A stretch of 64,000 nt of DNA. Origin: Rhizobium sp. Q54 (lineage in GTDB: Bacteria > Pseudomonadota > Alphaproteobacteria > Rhizobiales > Xanthobacteraceae). The stretch lies in contig CAMDSH010000012.1 of NCBI GenBank assembly GCA_945907045.1, positions 1 to 64,000 of the forward strand. Reading direction: 5' to 3'. The position numbers were made by a program, and so were the translations under genes. The notes below the pieces were generated by a model. The model made no database searches, was not told the DNA's origin, and was given only the letters and a program-made list of their open reading frames with translations. Positions 46,990-54,623 of this stretch are shown piece by piece; positions within the stretch are counted from its first letter, which is position 1; every line of letters begins with the position of its first letter.

Positions 46990-47065
46990 GGGGCCATAGC
47001 TCAGCTGGGAGAGCGCCTGCATGGCATGCAGGAGGTCGGCGGTTCGATCCCGCCTGGCTCCACCA
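46990..47065 (+). tRNA. tRNA-Ala (GGC)
   Basis: GGGGCCA pairs with TGGCTCC in the acceptor stem, the D-arm is AGCTCAGCTGGGAGAGC, the anticodon stem CCTGC/GCAGG encloses ATGGCAT giving anticodon GGC, and GGTTCGATCC is the T-loop. CCA is encoded. The next base after CCA begins a 17-bp inverted repeat and the GIY-YIG cassette. Confidence 0.97.
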
Positions 47066-47153
47066 GCCTTCGCCGCTTCGCGGCTACGGCTGGCAAGCCA
47101 ACCGTCGAGACACTGAAGGTTGGACATCCCCGACATCGCGAAGCGGCGAAGGC
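47066..47153. repeat. MITE-like palindrome directly after tRNA-Ala
   Basis: Perfect 17-bp terminal inverted repeats GCCTTCGCCGCTTCGCG (47066-47082) and CGCGAAGCGGCGAAGGC (47137-47153) enclose a small inner hairpin CCAACC/GGTTGG (47098-47103/47118-47123). The element begins at the first base after the tRNA CCA end. Confidence 0.7.
47074..47097 (+). repeat. 24-bp direct repeat, left copy
   Basis: CGCTTCGCGGCTACGGCTGG plus CAAG is identical to 47450-47473. This copy overlaps the left arm of the MITE-like palindrome; the pair brackets the GIY-YIG gene. Confidence 0.85.
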
Positions 47154-47202
47154 TGCCCGCCATAGCCCCTTGGGCGAAGGCGGGCTGCCGATAGGTCGTA
47201 CT

Positions 47203-47445
47203 TTGAAATATGTCTATCTACTCGAAAGCATCGGCCACTCCGAACAGCGGTATGTCGGGTTGACGGATGATTTGCCCGCACGAATTGCAGCACATAACGC
47301 AGGCCAGTCGCCGCATACGGCAAAATTCAAACCGTGGCGTCTCGTGACGTATGTCGGGTTTTCCGACGAAGCGAAGGCCGTCGCGTTCGAGCAATATCTC
47401 AAGACGGCGTCCGGGAGAGCCTTCGCTAACAAGCGCCTTCGATAA
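47203..47445 (+). CDS. GIY-YIG nuclease-domain protein (80 aa)
   Basis: The domain begins KYVYLLESIGHSEQRYVGLTDDLPARIAAHNAGQSPHTAKFKPWRLVTY, matching the small stand-alone GIY-YIG proteins (YhbQ/UPF0213-like): a YVYLL strand in place of GIY, RYVGLT in place of YIG, then the His-Asn-G region and KPW. The likely start is TTG 47203; upstream codons of the track ORF read through the tRNA gene and the repeat. The gene sits between 24-bp direct repeats and ends 5 bases before the right copy. It may be a repair-type or homing-like nuclease; the biochemical role is unknown. Confidence 0.8.
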   Translation: MKYVYLLESIGHSEQRYVGLTDDLPARIAAHNAGQSPHTAKFKPWRLVTYVGFSDEAKAVAFEQYLKTASGRAFANKRLR

Positions 47446-47449
47446 TGCG

Positions 47450-47473
47450 CGCTTCGCGGCTACGGCTGGCAAG
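47450..47473 (+). repeat. 24-bp direct repeat, right copy
   Basis: This copy is identical to 47074-47097 and starts 4 bases after the GIY-YIG stop codon. Confidence 0.85.
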
Positions 47474-47490
47474 TTCCCCGCAATAAGAAA

Positions 47491-47520
47491 AAGCCGCCCT
47501 CGGGCGGCTTCTTTGTTTTT
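47491..47520. terminator. Bidirectional terminator between the GIY-YIG gene and the cell wall hydrolase gene
   Basis: AAGCCGCCC-TC-GGGCGGCTT is followed by CTTTGTTTTT on the plus strand and CTTTTTCTTATT on the minus strand, so it can end both converging genes. Confidence 0.85.
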
Positions 47521-47525
47521 TGGAT

Positions 47526-48788
47526 TTAGTTGACCTTCGCCGATTTCGCGGCGGTCTTGGTCGGAATGCCCCAACCGGCTTCGTTCGATCCATCGCCCCA
47601 GTTGTACGGGCGATAGAACAAATGAATTCCCGTCTTGAACATCCGGCGCATCTCGCGCACCCAATACGGGTGCACGTAGGCTGCGTGGTAATGCGTCGAC
47701 TTTGCGACTTCCGGCACCCACAGCTTGCCGTCGAGCGTCTGCTTGGCGATGCGGTTGGCGCGTCCCCAGGCGCCGCGCTCGGTGATGGCTTTGCTCTTGC
47801 CATCGCAAGCGAAAGTGAACTGGCAGGCCAGGCGGCGATGCGCATTCTGGTAGACCACCGAACACACATCCTTCGGATAGAACGGCGAGAACGTGCGGTT
47901 CATCACCACCTGCGCGACCGCCATCTGGCCGCGCAACGGTTCGCTGCGCGATTCAAAATAGACGGCGTTGGCGAGACACTTCTCCGCCTTGGCGCGCGCC
48001 TTCGGATCCTTGTCGAGGCCGAGCAGTTCGGCAGGCGTCGGTTCCTTCGGCTCATCGAGAGCGGCGCGGTCGGGCGCCGGACGCGGCAGCGGAATTGAAC
48101 TCAGAATAGGAAGCGATGCCGTCGACGGCAGCGGGATGATGTCCGGCACGGATGCCGGAGCCAACGGCACAGCTGAAGGCTCAGGAATCGACGACGCGGC
48201 AGCGTTGGGAAGCGAAGCCAGCACCGGTCCGCGTGCGGGCGCAGGCGGAGTTGCAACCGGCGCAGGCTCAGCCATGACAACGGGCGCAGGCGCGGCAACG
48301 ACAGGAGCCGGTGCGGGCGCGGGCATTGCCAGCGGCGGCGGTGCGACTGTCGCGACCGGAGCCGGCGCGGGTTCAGGCAAAGGCATCGGCGCGGGCGCGG
48401 CCGACGGCGCAACAATCGGGATGCGCACGGCGACGGCAGGCGTATTCACGGGCTCAGGCAACGCGATCGGCATCGGCTTCGAATTCGATACGCGCAGCGG
48501 CCGCGCATCGGAACCCGGATCGTCGAGCGTGAGATAAGCAACGCGCTGCATCTCGGAATCCGCCGAGTCCAGCAACGCGCCGAGCTGCGGCCGGATTCGC
48601 TGCTGCCAGAAATTCGCAACGTCTGTGCGCGAGCGAATTTCAAGCACGTCGAGCGCGCTGAACATCAGCGCGACAATCGCGAGGCCGATGCTCGCCTTCT
48701 TGGCGAACATGAAAACTTTTTGTTCGACCGACTCTTCGAAATGATCCTGCAGATCATTGTGATTGTGGCCGAGAATGTCCGTGCTCAA
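47526..48788 (-). CDS. SleB-like cell wall hydrolase with a long Pro/Ala linker
   Basis: After an N-terminal cytoplasmic segment and one membrane helix (ASIGLAIVALMFSALDVLEI) there is a roughly 150-residue Ala/Pro-rich linker and then the Hydrolase_2 (SleB) domain, about 285-400: CLANAVYFESRSEPLRGQMAVAQVVMNR, CSVVYQN, CQFTFACDGK and THYHAAYVHPYW. The Glu of YFESR is the presumed catalytic residue. It is likely a membrane-anchored periplasmic peptidoglycan hydrolase. The start is TTG 48788 with GGGAG ahead; ATG 48710 just before the helix is an alternative. The upstream 48789-48963 region is AT-rich and holds no gene. Confidence 0.88.
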   Translation of the reverse strand: MSTDILGHNHNDLQDHFEESVEQKVFMFAKKASIGLAIVALMFSALDVLEIRSRTDVANFWQQRIRPQLGALLDSADSEMQRVAYLTLDDPGSDARPLRVSNSKPMPIALPEPVNTPAVAVRIPIVAPSAAPAPMPLPEPAPAPVATVAPPPLAMPAPAPAPVVAAPAPVVMAEPAPVATPPAPARGPVLASLPNAAASSIPEPSAVPLAPASVPDIIPLPSTASLPILSSIPLPRPAPDRAALDEPKEPTPAELLGLDKDPKARAKAEKCLANAVYFESRSEPLRGQMAVAQVVMNRTFSPFYPKDVCSVVYQNAHRRLACQFTFACDGKSKAITERGAWGRANRIAKQTLDGKLWVPEVAKSTHYHAAYVHPYWVREMRRMFKTGIHLFYRPYNWGDGSNEAGWGIPTKTAAKSAKVN

Positions 48789-48963
48789 TCGCCGCTCCCG
48801 CTATCGCCGAAAAATTTTTCTTTTCGTTGACGGCGATCTTATCGGCGCGAATGAGCAAGCGACGGAAGTTAAGAATTTTTTGAGCAAACAAGGTAAAACG
48901 CCGAATGTTAATTTAACCATGCCGCACGCGCGGCGCATTTGCGATTAACGATGCGCGGCGCGG

Positions 48964-50070
48964 TCAGCGCAGGCGAAAATGTTCGACGGCGTCTTTTTTC
49001 CAGCGCAAACCGTTGCCCGGACGCTGCGACGGCGTGGCGTGACCGCCGGAGATGACGAGAGGCTCTTCCAGCAAAACGTCCGCCCAATCGACATATTCGA
49101 GGTAATGGCAGGTCGGCGTGGCGGCGAGCAGATGCGCGCTCACTTCCGGAAACAAATGTGACGACATTTCGACACGGTTAACGGCGGCGAGCTTCGCGGC
49201 GCGTTGCCAGCCGGTGACGCCGCCGATGCGCTCGAGATCCGGCATAACGTAATCGGCCGCGCCGGCATCGAGCGCCGCCGCCATCGCATAGGTTTCGGAA
49301 AAATTTTCACCGAGCTGGATCGGCGTTTTAAGTTCGCGGGCGATCTTCGCCGCTCCAGCATAGTCGTCGTGGCGGATCGGTTCTTCCAGCCAATAGATGT
49401 TTTCTTTATCGAGCGCACGGCCCCGCGCGAGCGCCTCGTCGATACTGAGCGCCTGATTGTAATCGACCATCAGCCGCACTTCACCGGGAATGCGCTTGCG
49501 CACGGCATGCACGGCGGCGATGTCCTCGGCCAGCGTCGCATAACCAAGACGCAGCTTCATTGCGCCAAATCCGCCGGCGAGAAGTTTTTCTGCCTCGTCG
49601 GCGAGCGCGGCCTTGTCCATAAGCCCAAGCCCGCAACTGTTGTAGGCCGGGATCGGACGGCACTTGGCGCCGAGAAAAACCGTCAACGGCAAACCGGCGG
49701 CAAGCGCTAGTGCGTCCCAGCACGCAACGTCGAACCCTGCCATCGCCATGCGCACGATGCCTTGCACGCCGATCAGCGTGAAGCGTTTCGCGAGATTGTC
49801 CCAATGCTCCCCCGGCGCAACGCGCGCGCCTTTGGTGAGCGTTTCGATTTCGCCCAGCATGCTGACCATGGCTGGCGCGGCGGCGCGCAAATAACAAAAC
49901 AGATAAGCGTGACCGGTGACGCCTTCCTCGGTTTCGAGATCGATCAGCAGCAACGGCGCCTTCGTCACCGCGCCCCGGCTGGTGCCGAGCACATAGGTCA
50001 GCGGCACTTCCACCGGCGTCGCGCGGATCGCGCGGATGGTGAGCGCCGGCGCGGATTTATCGGGCGGCAT
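48964..50070 (-). CDS. Mandelate racemase / muconate cycloisomerase-family enzyme (enolase superfamily)
   Basis: The protein has an N-terminal capping domain and a TIM barrel with metal ligands Asp, Glu, Glu in LMVDYNQ, WLEEPI and LGENF, plus the His in SSHLFPEV and the Glu in LEYVD of the mandelate racemase subgroup. The KxK base motif reads MKLRLGY (K-x-R). It is most like mandelate racemase-type dehydratases/racemases acting on alpha-hydroxy acids; the substrate is unknown. ATG 50070 has GGGGAGACC ahead and is preferred over the extended ORF from 50229, which overlaps the divergent hsp20 promoter. Confidence 0.88.
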   Translation of the reverse strand: MPPDKSAPALTIRAIRATPVEVPLTYVLGTSRGAVTKAPLLLIDLETEEGVTGHAYLFCYLRAAAPAMVSMLGEIETLTKGARVAPGEHWDNLAKRFTLIGVQGIVRMAMAGFDVACWDALALAAGLPLTVFLGAKCRPIPAYNSCGLGLMDKAALADEAEKLLAGGFGAMKLRLGYATLAEDIAAVHAVRKRIPGEVRLMVDYNQALSIDEALARGRALDKENIYWLEEPIRHDDYAGAAKIARELKTPIQLGENFSETYAMAAALDAGAADYVMPDLERIGGVTGWQRAAKLAAVNRVEMSSHLFPEVSAHLLAATPTCHYLEYVDWADVLLEEPLVISGGHATPSQRPGNGLRWKKDAVEHFRLR

Positions 50071-50119
50071 AACAAGGGTCTCCCCGGACCGGGCCAATAT
50101 AGGGCTCAAAACGCCTGTT

Positions 50120-50150
50120 CTTGAACCTTTAACCGCTGCCTCCCATATTA
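50120..50150 (+). promoter_or_regulatory. RpoH (sigma-32)-type heat-shock promoter for hsp20
   Basis: CTTGAAC is followed after 14 bases by TCCCATATTA, close to the sigma-32 consensus CTTGAAA-N11-16-CCCCATNTA. It lies about 60 bases before the hsp20 ATG. Confidence 0.65.
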
Positions 50151-50178
50151 GGCAGGTCGGACGCCATGAAGGGTCCGC

Positions 50179-50204
50179 CAAAGTCGCTTCAAGCGAGGGC
50201 TTTG
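50179..50204 (+). promoter_or_regulatory. Hairpin covering the hsp20 ribosome-binding site (possible RNA thermometer)
   Basis: CAAAG (50179-50183) pairs with CTTTG (50200-50204), and GCT/AGC (50086+100 to 50194 region, bases 50186-50188 and 50192-50194) stacks inside; the purine-rich GCGAGGG that could serve as SD lies in this structure, 11 bases before ATG. Rhizobial small heat-shock genes often carry ROSE-type thermometers; this one is short, so it is only a candidate. Confidence 0.35.
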
Positions 50205-50210
50205 AAATCC

Positions 50211-50636
50211 ATGAGCCGCATTCCTTCACTATCCAGCCCGTTCCTTCTGGGCTTCGACGAGATCGAGCGTGCGCTCGACCGCGTCGCCAAGGGATCTGAC
50301 GGCTATCCGCCCTACAACATCGAGCGGCTTGCGCGCGACGGACAGAGCCCGGAGCGCCTGCGGATCACGCTGGCGGTTGCCGGCTTCACCCGCGACCAGC
50401 TCGATGTGTCGATCGAGGAAAACCAGTTGGTGATCCGCGGCCGGCAGCAGGACGACAAGACCCGGCAATATCTTCACCGCGGCATCGCCGCGCGCCAGTT
50501 CCAGCGCACGTTCGTGCTGGCGGAAGGCATGGAGGTGCTGGGCGCCGATCTGAAAAACGGGTTGCTGGCGATCGATCTCGCCCGGCCGGAGCCGGAGCGA
50601 ATCGTGAAGACAATCGCCATCAGTGAAACGGAATGA
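50211..50636 (+). CDS. Small heat-shock protein, Hsp20 family
   Basis: Hsp20 proteins hold unfolding proteins for later refolding. The alpha-crystallin domain spans YPPYNIERLARDGQSPERLRITLAVAGFTRDQLDVSIEENQLVIRGRQ through GADLKNGLLAIDLARPEPE. ATG 50211 (MSRIPSLSSPFLLGFDEIERALDRV) gives the IbpA-like N-terminus; the track start 50166 is upstream. It is followed 52 bases later by the DUF1150 gene, its usual partner in Rhizobiales, under one heat-shock-type promoter. Confidence 0.94.
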   Translation: MSRIPSLSSPFLLGFDEIERALDRVAKGSDGYPPYNIERLARDGQSPERLRITLAVAGFTRDQLDVSIEENQLVIRGRQQDDKTRQYLHRGIAARQFQRTFVLAEGMEVLGADLKNGLLAIDLARPEPERIVKTIAISETE

Positions 50637-50688
50637 GGGTTTCGCAGCAGGTCTCGACCGCGAAGCATGTAGAAAGGAGTCGAGGGCC

Positions 50689-50961
50689 ATGAATACAAAA
50701 ATGACAAACGAACACACTGTGCATCCCGCAATCACGCAGGAAGCGCTCGCGCATCTCGGCGGCGGCCGCATCGCTTATGTGAAAGCGATCCGTTCCGAGG
50801 ACGTGGCGACGCTGTTCCCGCAGGCGCCGCAGATCGCGCCGGGCGTTAAGCTGTTCGTGCTGCACGCAGCCGACGGCACGCCGATCATGCTCACCGACAC
50901 GCGCGAAGCCGCGCTGGCGAATGCATGGAGCCAGGAACTGGAAGCGGTGAGCGTGCACTGA
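50689..50961 (+). CDS. DUF1150 family protein
   Basis: This is a roughly 90-residue cytoplasmic protein: ITQEALAHLGGGRIAYVKAIRSEDVATLFPQ, KLFVLHAADGTPIMLTDTREAALANAWSQEL. This pattern is the DUF1150 family of alphaproteobacteria. AAGGAG before ATG 50689 supports this start over the longer track ORF. It follows hsp20 and ends before a hairpin, so the pair is likely a heat-shock operon. Biochemical function is unknown. Confidence 0.88.
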   Translation: MNTKMTNEHTVHPAITQEALAHLGGGRIAYVKAIRSEDVATLFPQAPQIAPGVKLFVLHAADGTPIMLTDTREAALANAWSQELEAVSVH

Positions 50962-50992
50962 CGCTTCGCCGTCCAACGGCACACGAATCAAA

Positions 50993-51020
50993 ATGCCCGG
51001 TGCAGGTTTGCGCCGGGCAT
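50993..51020 (+). terminator. Hairpin after the hsp20-DUF1150 pair
   Basis: ATGCCCGG (50993-51000) pairs with CCGGGCAT (51013-51020), with TGC/GCG contacts continuing toward the loop. The T-run is poor (TTCGTGTCTC). Confidence 0.55.
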
Positions 51021-51061
51021 TCGTGTCTCTGACAGAATTTTAGAAAATCAGGCCGCGCTTT

Positions 51062-51523
51062 TTACGCAGCACTTGCCGGCTGCATCGCGAGCACGGCGTA
51101 GAGCGCGTCCGAGTCGCGCGATTCGCGCAGCTTGCGCGCGATTTCCGAATCGCGCAGCAGCCGCGCCACGCGCGCCAGCGCCTTGAGATGATCGGCGCCG
51201 GCGGCTTCCGGCGCCAGCAGCAGAAACGCCAGATCGACCGGCTGGCCGTCGAGCGCTTCGAAATCGATCGGGCGGTCGAACCGCGCGAACAATCCGAACA
51301 GCCGGCCCAGTTTGGGCAGCTTGCCGTGCGGAATCGCAATGCCATTGCCGACCGCAGTGGAACCCAGCTTTTCCCGCTGCAAAAGGATTTCCAGAATCGC
51401 GCGCTCGTTCTGGCCCGTGAGCTGGGCCGCACGCGCGGCGAGTTCCTGAATCGCCTGCTTCTTGTTGTTCACCTTGAGCGCCGGAATAATCGCGTTCGGC
51501 GCAACGAGATCGGTGAGCGGCAT
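51062..51523 (-). CDS. ptsN: Nitrogen PTS regulatory protein EIIA-Ntr
   Basis: PtsN is the terminal phospho-acceptor of the nitrogen PTS and regulates potassium transport and nitrogen/carbon balance. The phosphorylated His is in GNGIAIPHGKLPKLGRLFGLFA, and LTDLVAPNAIIPALKVNNKKQAIQELA starts the domain. ATG 51523 (MPLTDLV) is chosen over TTG 51535. It closes the lptB-rpoN-hpf-ptsN block, conserved in proteobacteria, with 120 bp between it and hpf. Confidence 0.95.
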   Translation of the reverse strand: MPLTDLVAPNAIIPALKVNNKKQAIQELAARAAQLTGQNERAILEILLQREKLGSTAVGNGIAIPHGKLPKLGRLFGLFARFDRPIDFEALDGQPVDLAFLLLAPEAAGADHLKALARVARLLRDSEIARKLRESRDSDALYAVLAMQPASAA

Positions 51524-51654
51524 GTAACCGTCCAATGTTCAGCGATCGGGAAAAGGTAACGCCGCGTTGTGTGGGGGCGCTAAAGGCGGCGGACCATAAG
51601 GACCGGGCAGGGTCACGTCAATGGCCCGAAGCCATGCGATTGTGACAGGGCGCA

Positions 51655-51969
51655 TTATTGTTTCCCGCGCATGGCCGCATGATCTTTTCGCATGCGTTTG
51701 TAACGGCGCAGACGTTTTTCGATGTGGGTCGCGGCAAGATCGGCGCTCTCATAAGCGTCCGCCGCCATGCCTTCAGCTTCAAGCGTCACGCCCGAATCAA
51801 GATGCAGCGCGCATTCGGTGCGAAAGCCGAATCCATCCTTGCCGATGGTGGCGTGGCCGGAATACCCGCCGTCGAAATATTTGCTCATTGCTTCACTCAC
51901 GCGGTCGCTCACCCGCTGCTGCAAAGCTCCGCCGATTTCGATATTTTTACCCGATACGCGAAACGGCAT
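51655..51969 (-). CDS. hpf: Short ribosome hibernation promoting factor (HPF)
   Basis: HPF binds the 30S decoding centre and inactivates ribosomes in stationary phase. MPFRVSGKNIEIGGALQQRVSDRVSEAMSKYFDGGYSGHATIGKDGFGFRTECALHLDSGVTLEAEG... is the complete N-terminal domain, with basic KRLRRYKRMRKD. AAGGAGG ahead of ATG 51969 fixes the start (the track ORF at 52020 is too long). The product is 104 aa. Long-form HPF, usual in Rhizobiales, carries a further C-terminal dimerisation domain, which is absent here and cannot be found in the 120 bp before ptsN. Confidence 0.92.
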   Translation of the reverse strand: MPFRVSGKNIEIGGALQQRVSDRVSEAMSKYFDGGYSGHATIGKDGFGFRTECALHLDSGVTLEAEGMAADAYESADLAATHIEKRLRRYKRMRKDHAAMRGKQ

Positions 51970-52032
51970 GGCGCGCCTCCTTAAAATACGTCCACGGCGT
52001 GCTGCCCGCACGCCGGCCATCCCCGCCCGGCC

Positions 52033-52048
52033 CTTAACCTGAGTTAAG
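52033..52048. promoter_or_regulatory. Inverted repeat in the rpoN-hpf gap
   Basis: CTTAAC-CTGA-GTTAAG is a perfect 6-bp inverted repeat inside outer CGGCCC/GGGCCG arms (52028-52033/52057-52062). It may be an operator, or attenuate read-through from rpoN into hpf. Nothing here decides which. Confidence 0.35.
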
Positions 52049-52094
52049 AACTGCCAGGGCCGCGGTCAATGCGCCGTCTGGCCGCTGCGACAAT

Positions 52095-53639
52095 TTATGA
52101 TGCGGCGCCGACTTGCGCCTGTTTTTCACGCCGGCGCTGCACCGATGAAGGAATCCGCATCGCATCGCGATATTTGGCGACGGTGCGGCGGGCAATTTCG
52201 ATGCCGGACTCGCGCAGCTTCTCGACGATGGTGTCGTCGGAGAGCACGTCGGAAGCCAGTTCGGCGTCGATCATCTGCTTGATGCGGTGACGCACGGCTT
52301 CCGCCGAATGCGCCTCGCCGCCGTCGGATGCGGCAATCGACGAGGTGAAGAAGTATTTGAGTTCGAAGATGCCGCGATTGGTCGCCATGTATTTATTCGC
52401 GGTGACGCGCGAGACAGTCGACTCGTGCATGCTGATGGCGTCGGCGATTGTTTTCAGATTAAGCGGCCGCAGATGCTGCACGCCTTTGACGAAGAAGGCG
52501 TCCTGCTGGCGCACGATCTCGCTGGAAACTTTCAGGATTGTTTTAGCGCGCTGGTCGAGCGCGCGCACCAGCCACGTCGCCGTCTGGAAGCAATCGGCGA
52601 AATAAGTCTTGTCCTTGTCGCTGCGCGCCATTTTCGAGACCTGCGAATGGTAGCGCTGATTGATCAGAACTTTCGGCAGCGTGTCGGAATTCAATTCGAC
52701 CAGCCAGCCGCCGTCCGGCCCCGGCCGCACGAACACATCCGGCACGATCGGCTGCACTACGGTGTGACCGAAGGCGAGGCCAGGTTTCGGATTGAGCCGC
52801 CGGATTTCCGCGATCATGTCGGCGAGGTCTTCATCGCCAACGCCGCAGATTTTACGCAACGCGCCAAGGTCTCGCTTGGCGAGCAGATCGAGATGCGCGA
52901 CCAGCGCCTGCATCGCAGGATCGAAGCGGTCGCGCTCTTTCAGCTGGATGGCGAGGCATTCGGTGAGATTGCGCGCGCACACGCCCTGCGGATCGAAGGC
53001 GTGCAGGACGGAAAGCACTTCCTCGACTTGTTTGCGCGGCGCGCCGAGCTTGTCGGCGACGGCGTCGAGATCGCCGGTGATGTAACCGGCTTCATCGACC
53101 ATATCGATAAGGTATTGCCCGATCATGCGTTGCACCGGATCGGAAATCGCCAGCGCCAGTTGCGCGGCGAGATGATCGGCGAGCGTGGTCTCGGCGGAGA
53201 CGAAGGCTTCCAGATTGTAGTCGACATCCTCGCGGCCGCCGGAACCGGTGCCTGTGCCCGACCATTCGGAATAAGCCGGCTGCGCCTGCGCCTCGACCGG
53301 CGCATTGCTCTCGCCAGCATCGTCCGGAAAAGCGTTTTCGATGCCGTTGCCAAGGCCCTCGTCCATCGGGACGTGGCCGCTTTCCATTTCTTCGCCCATG
53401 GATTGTGCAACGCCGTCGCCTTCGGCGGCGGGCGGCTCGGCTCCGGCAAGGGCCTGCGGTTCGGGACTGGGCTCGTTGTCGCTGGCGCGCTCGAGCAGCG
53501 GATTGCGTTCGAGCTCGTTCTCGACGTAGGCCGCAAGATCAAGGCTCGAGAGCTGCAGCAGCTTGATGGCTTGCATCAGCTGCGGCGTCATCACGAGCGC
53601 TTGGCTCTGACGGAATTCTAGTCGTTGGGACAGCGCCAT
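52095..53639 (-). CDS. rpoN: RNA polymerase sigma-54 factor
   Basis: Sigma-54 directs RNA polymerase to -24/-12 promoters that need an ATP-driven activator. Region I is LEFRQSQALVMTPQLMQAIKLLQLSSLDLAAYVENELERNPLLE, an acidic region II follows, then the core-binding and HTH region (ISMHESTVSRVTANKYM) and the RpoN box ARRTVAKYRDAMRIPSS. Length 514 aa. The start ATG 53639 is preceded by a perfect TATAAT at 53674-53679. Confidence 0.97.
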   Translation of the reverse strand: MALSQRLEFRQSQALVMTPQLMQAIKLLQLSSLDLAAYVENELERNPLLERASDNEPSPEPQALAGAEPPAAEGDGVAQSMGEEMESGHVPMDEGLGNGIENAFPDDAGESNAPVEAQAQPAYSEWSGTGTGSGGREDVDYNLEAFVSAETTLADHLAAQLALAISDPVQRMIGQYLIDMVDEAGYITGDLDAVADKLGAPRKQVEEVLSVLHAFDPQGVCARNLTECLAIQLKERDRFDPAMQALVAHLDLLAKRDLGALRKICGVGDEDLADMIAEIRRLNPKPGLAFGHTVVQPIVPDVFVRPGPDGGWLVELNSDTLPKVLINQRYHSQVSKMARSDKDKTYFADCFQTATWLVRALDQRAKTILKVSSEIVRQQDAFFVKGVQHLRPLNLKTIADAISMHESTVSRVTANKYMATNRGIFELKYFFTSSIAASDGGEAHSAEAVRHRIKQMIDAELASDVLSDDTIVEKLRESGIEIARRTVAKYRDAMRIPSSVQRRREKQAQVGAAS

Positions 53640-53673
53640 TGAATTTGCCGAACTGGTCCGATTCTTGCTTGTT

Positions 53674-53682
53674 ATTATACCA
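53674..53682 (-). promoter_or_regulatory. Extended -10 promoter candidate for rpoN
   Basis: On the minus strand the sequence TGGTATAAT combines a perfect TATAAT with the TGN extension, about 35 bases before the rpoN ATG. A good -35 is not evident, which is usual for extended -10 promoters. Confidence 0.5.
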
Positions 53683-53732
53683 GTTCCCCGGGCAACGGGG
53701 TATGTGATTTCGCACGTGAGCTGTGCACGTGC

Positions 53733-54623
53733 TTAAAGCCGGAACTCCTCCCCCAGATAAAGGCGGCGGACATCCGGATTATTGACGATGTCCTCGGCGC
53801 GGCCCTCCATCAAAACCTCGCCGGAATAGATGATGTAGGCCCGGTCCGTGAGGCCCAGGGTCTCACGCACGTTGTGGTCGGTGATCAGCACGCCGATGCC
53901 GCGATTGGTCAGGTGGCGAACCAGCGCCTGAATGTCACCCACCGCGATCGGATCGATGCCGGCAAACGGTTCGTCGAGCAGCATGTAGCTCGGCCGCGTC
54001 GCCAGCGCGCGCGCGATCTCGACGCGGCGGCGCTCGCCGCCGGAGAGTGCAATCGACGGCGTCTTGCGCAGCCGCGCAATGTTGAATTCTTCCAGCAGCG
54101 CGTTGAGATCGGCCTGCCGCCGGCGCGGATCGGGCTCGACGACTTCCAGCACCGAGCGGATGTTGTCCTCGACATTGAGGCCGCGAAAGATCGAGGCTTC
54201 CTGCGGCAGATAACCGATGCCAAGCCGCGCGCGCTGATACATCGGCAAACCGGTGACGTCATATCCGTCGAGTTCGATGCGGCCGCGGTCGGCCTTGATG
54301 AGGCCAGTGATCATGTAGAACACGGTGGTCTTGCCGGCGCCGTTAGGTCCGAGAAGTCCGACCGCCTCGCCACGGCGCACATACAGCGTCGCGCCCTTGA
54401 CGACCTTGCGTCCGGCAAAACTTTTTTCCACGCCATGCGCCGCGAGATAGCCGTGAGTCGCGGCCTGACGGCTGTCGCCCTGGCGCTGACGGCTGGCGAT
54501 CTGCTGGGCGGCGGCTGGGTTGCGGACTTGCTGCTGCGCGGCGGCTTCCTGCTGCCAGCCTTCGGCTTGCGTCCGCCGGCGTGCGGGAGGTTGGCGGCGG
54601 CGAAACAGCGAAAGAATATTCAA
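53733..54623 (-). CDS. lptB: LPS export ABC transporter ATPase LptB
   Basis: LptB is the ATPase of the LptB2FG complex that extracts LPS from the inner membrane. Walker A GPNGAGKTTVFYMITG, signature LSGGERRRVEIARALA, Walker B MLLDEPFAGIDP and the H-loop TDHNVRETL are intact. An Arg/Gln/Ala-rich N-terminal extension of about 60 residues (RRRQPPARRRTQAEGWQQEAAAQQQ) precedes the core; the start is TTG 54623 with GAGGCAGG nearby. LptB lies downstream of lptA and upstream of rpoN. Confidence 0.94.
   Translation of the reverse strand: MNILSLFRRRQPPARRRTQAEGWQQEAAAQQQVRNPAAAQQIASRQRQGDSRQAATHGYLAAHGVEKSFAGRKVVKGATLYVRRGEAVGLLGPNGAGKTTVFYMITGLIKADRGRIELDGYDVTGLPMYQRARLGIGYLPQEASIFRGLNVEDNIRSVLEVVEPDPRRRQADLNALLEEFNIARLRKTPSIALSGGERRRVEIARALATRPSYMLLDEPFAGIDPIAVGDIQALVRHLTNRGIGVLITDHNVRETLGLTDRAYIIYSGEVLMEGRAEDIVNNPDVRRLYLGEEFRL

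Noticed and set aside
46981-47202. N-terminal extension of the GIY-YIG ORF
   Set aside because: These codons read through the tRNA-Ala gene and the palindromic repeat, so they are not protein-coding.
48763-48948. 61-aa plus-strand ORF in the AT-rich gap
   Set aside because: It begins inside the 5' part of the hydrolase gene, has no ribosome-binding site and no domain-like pattern.
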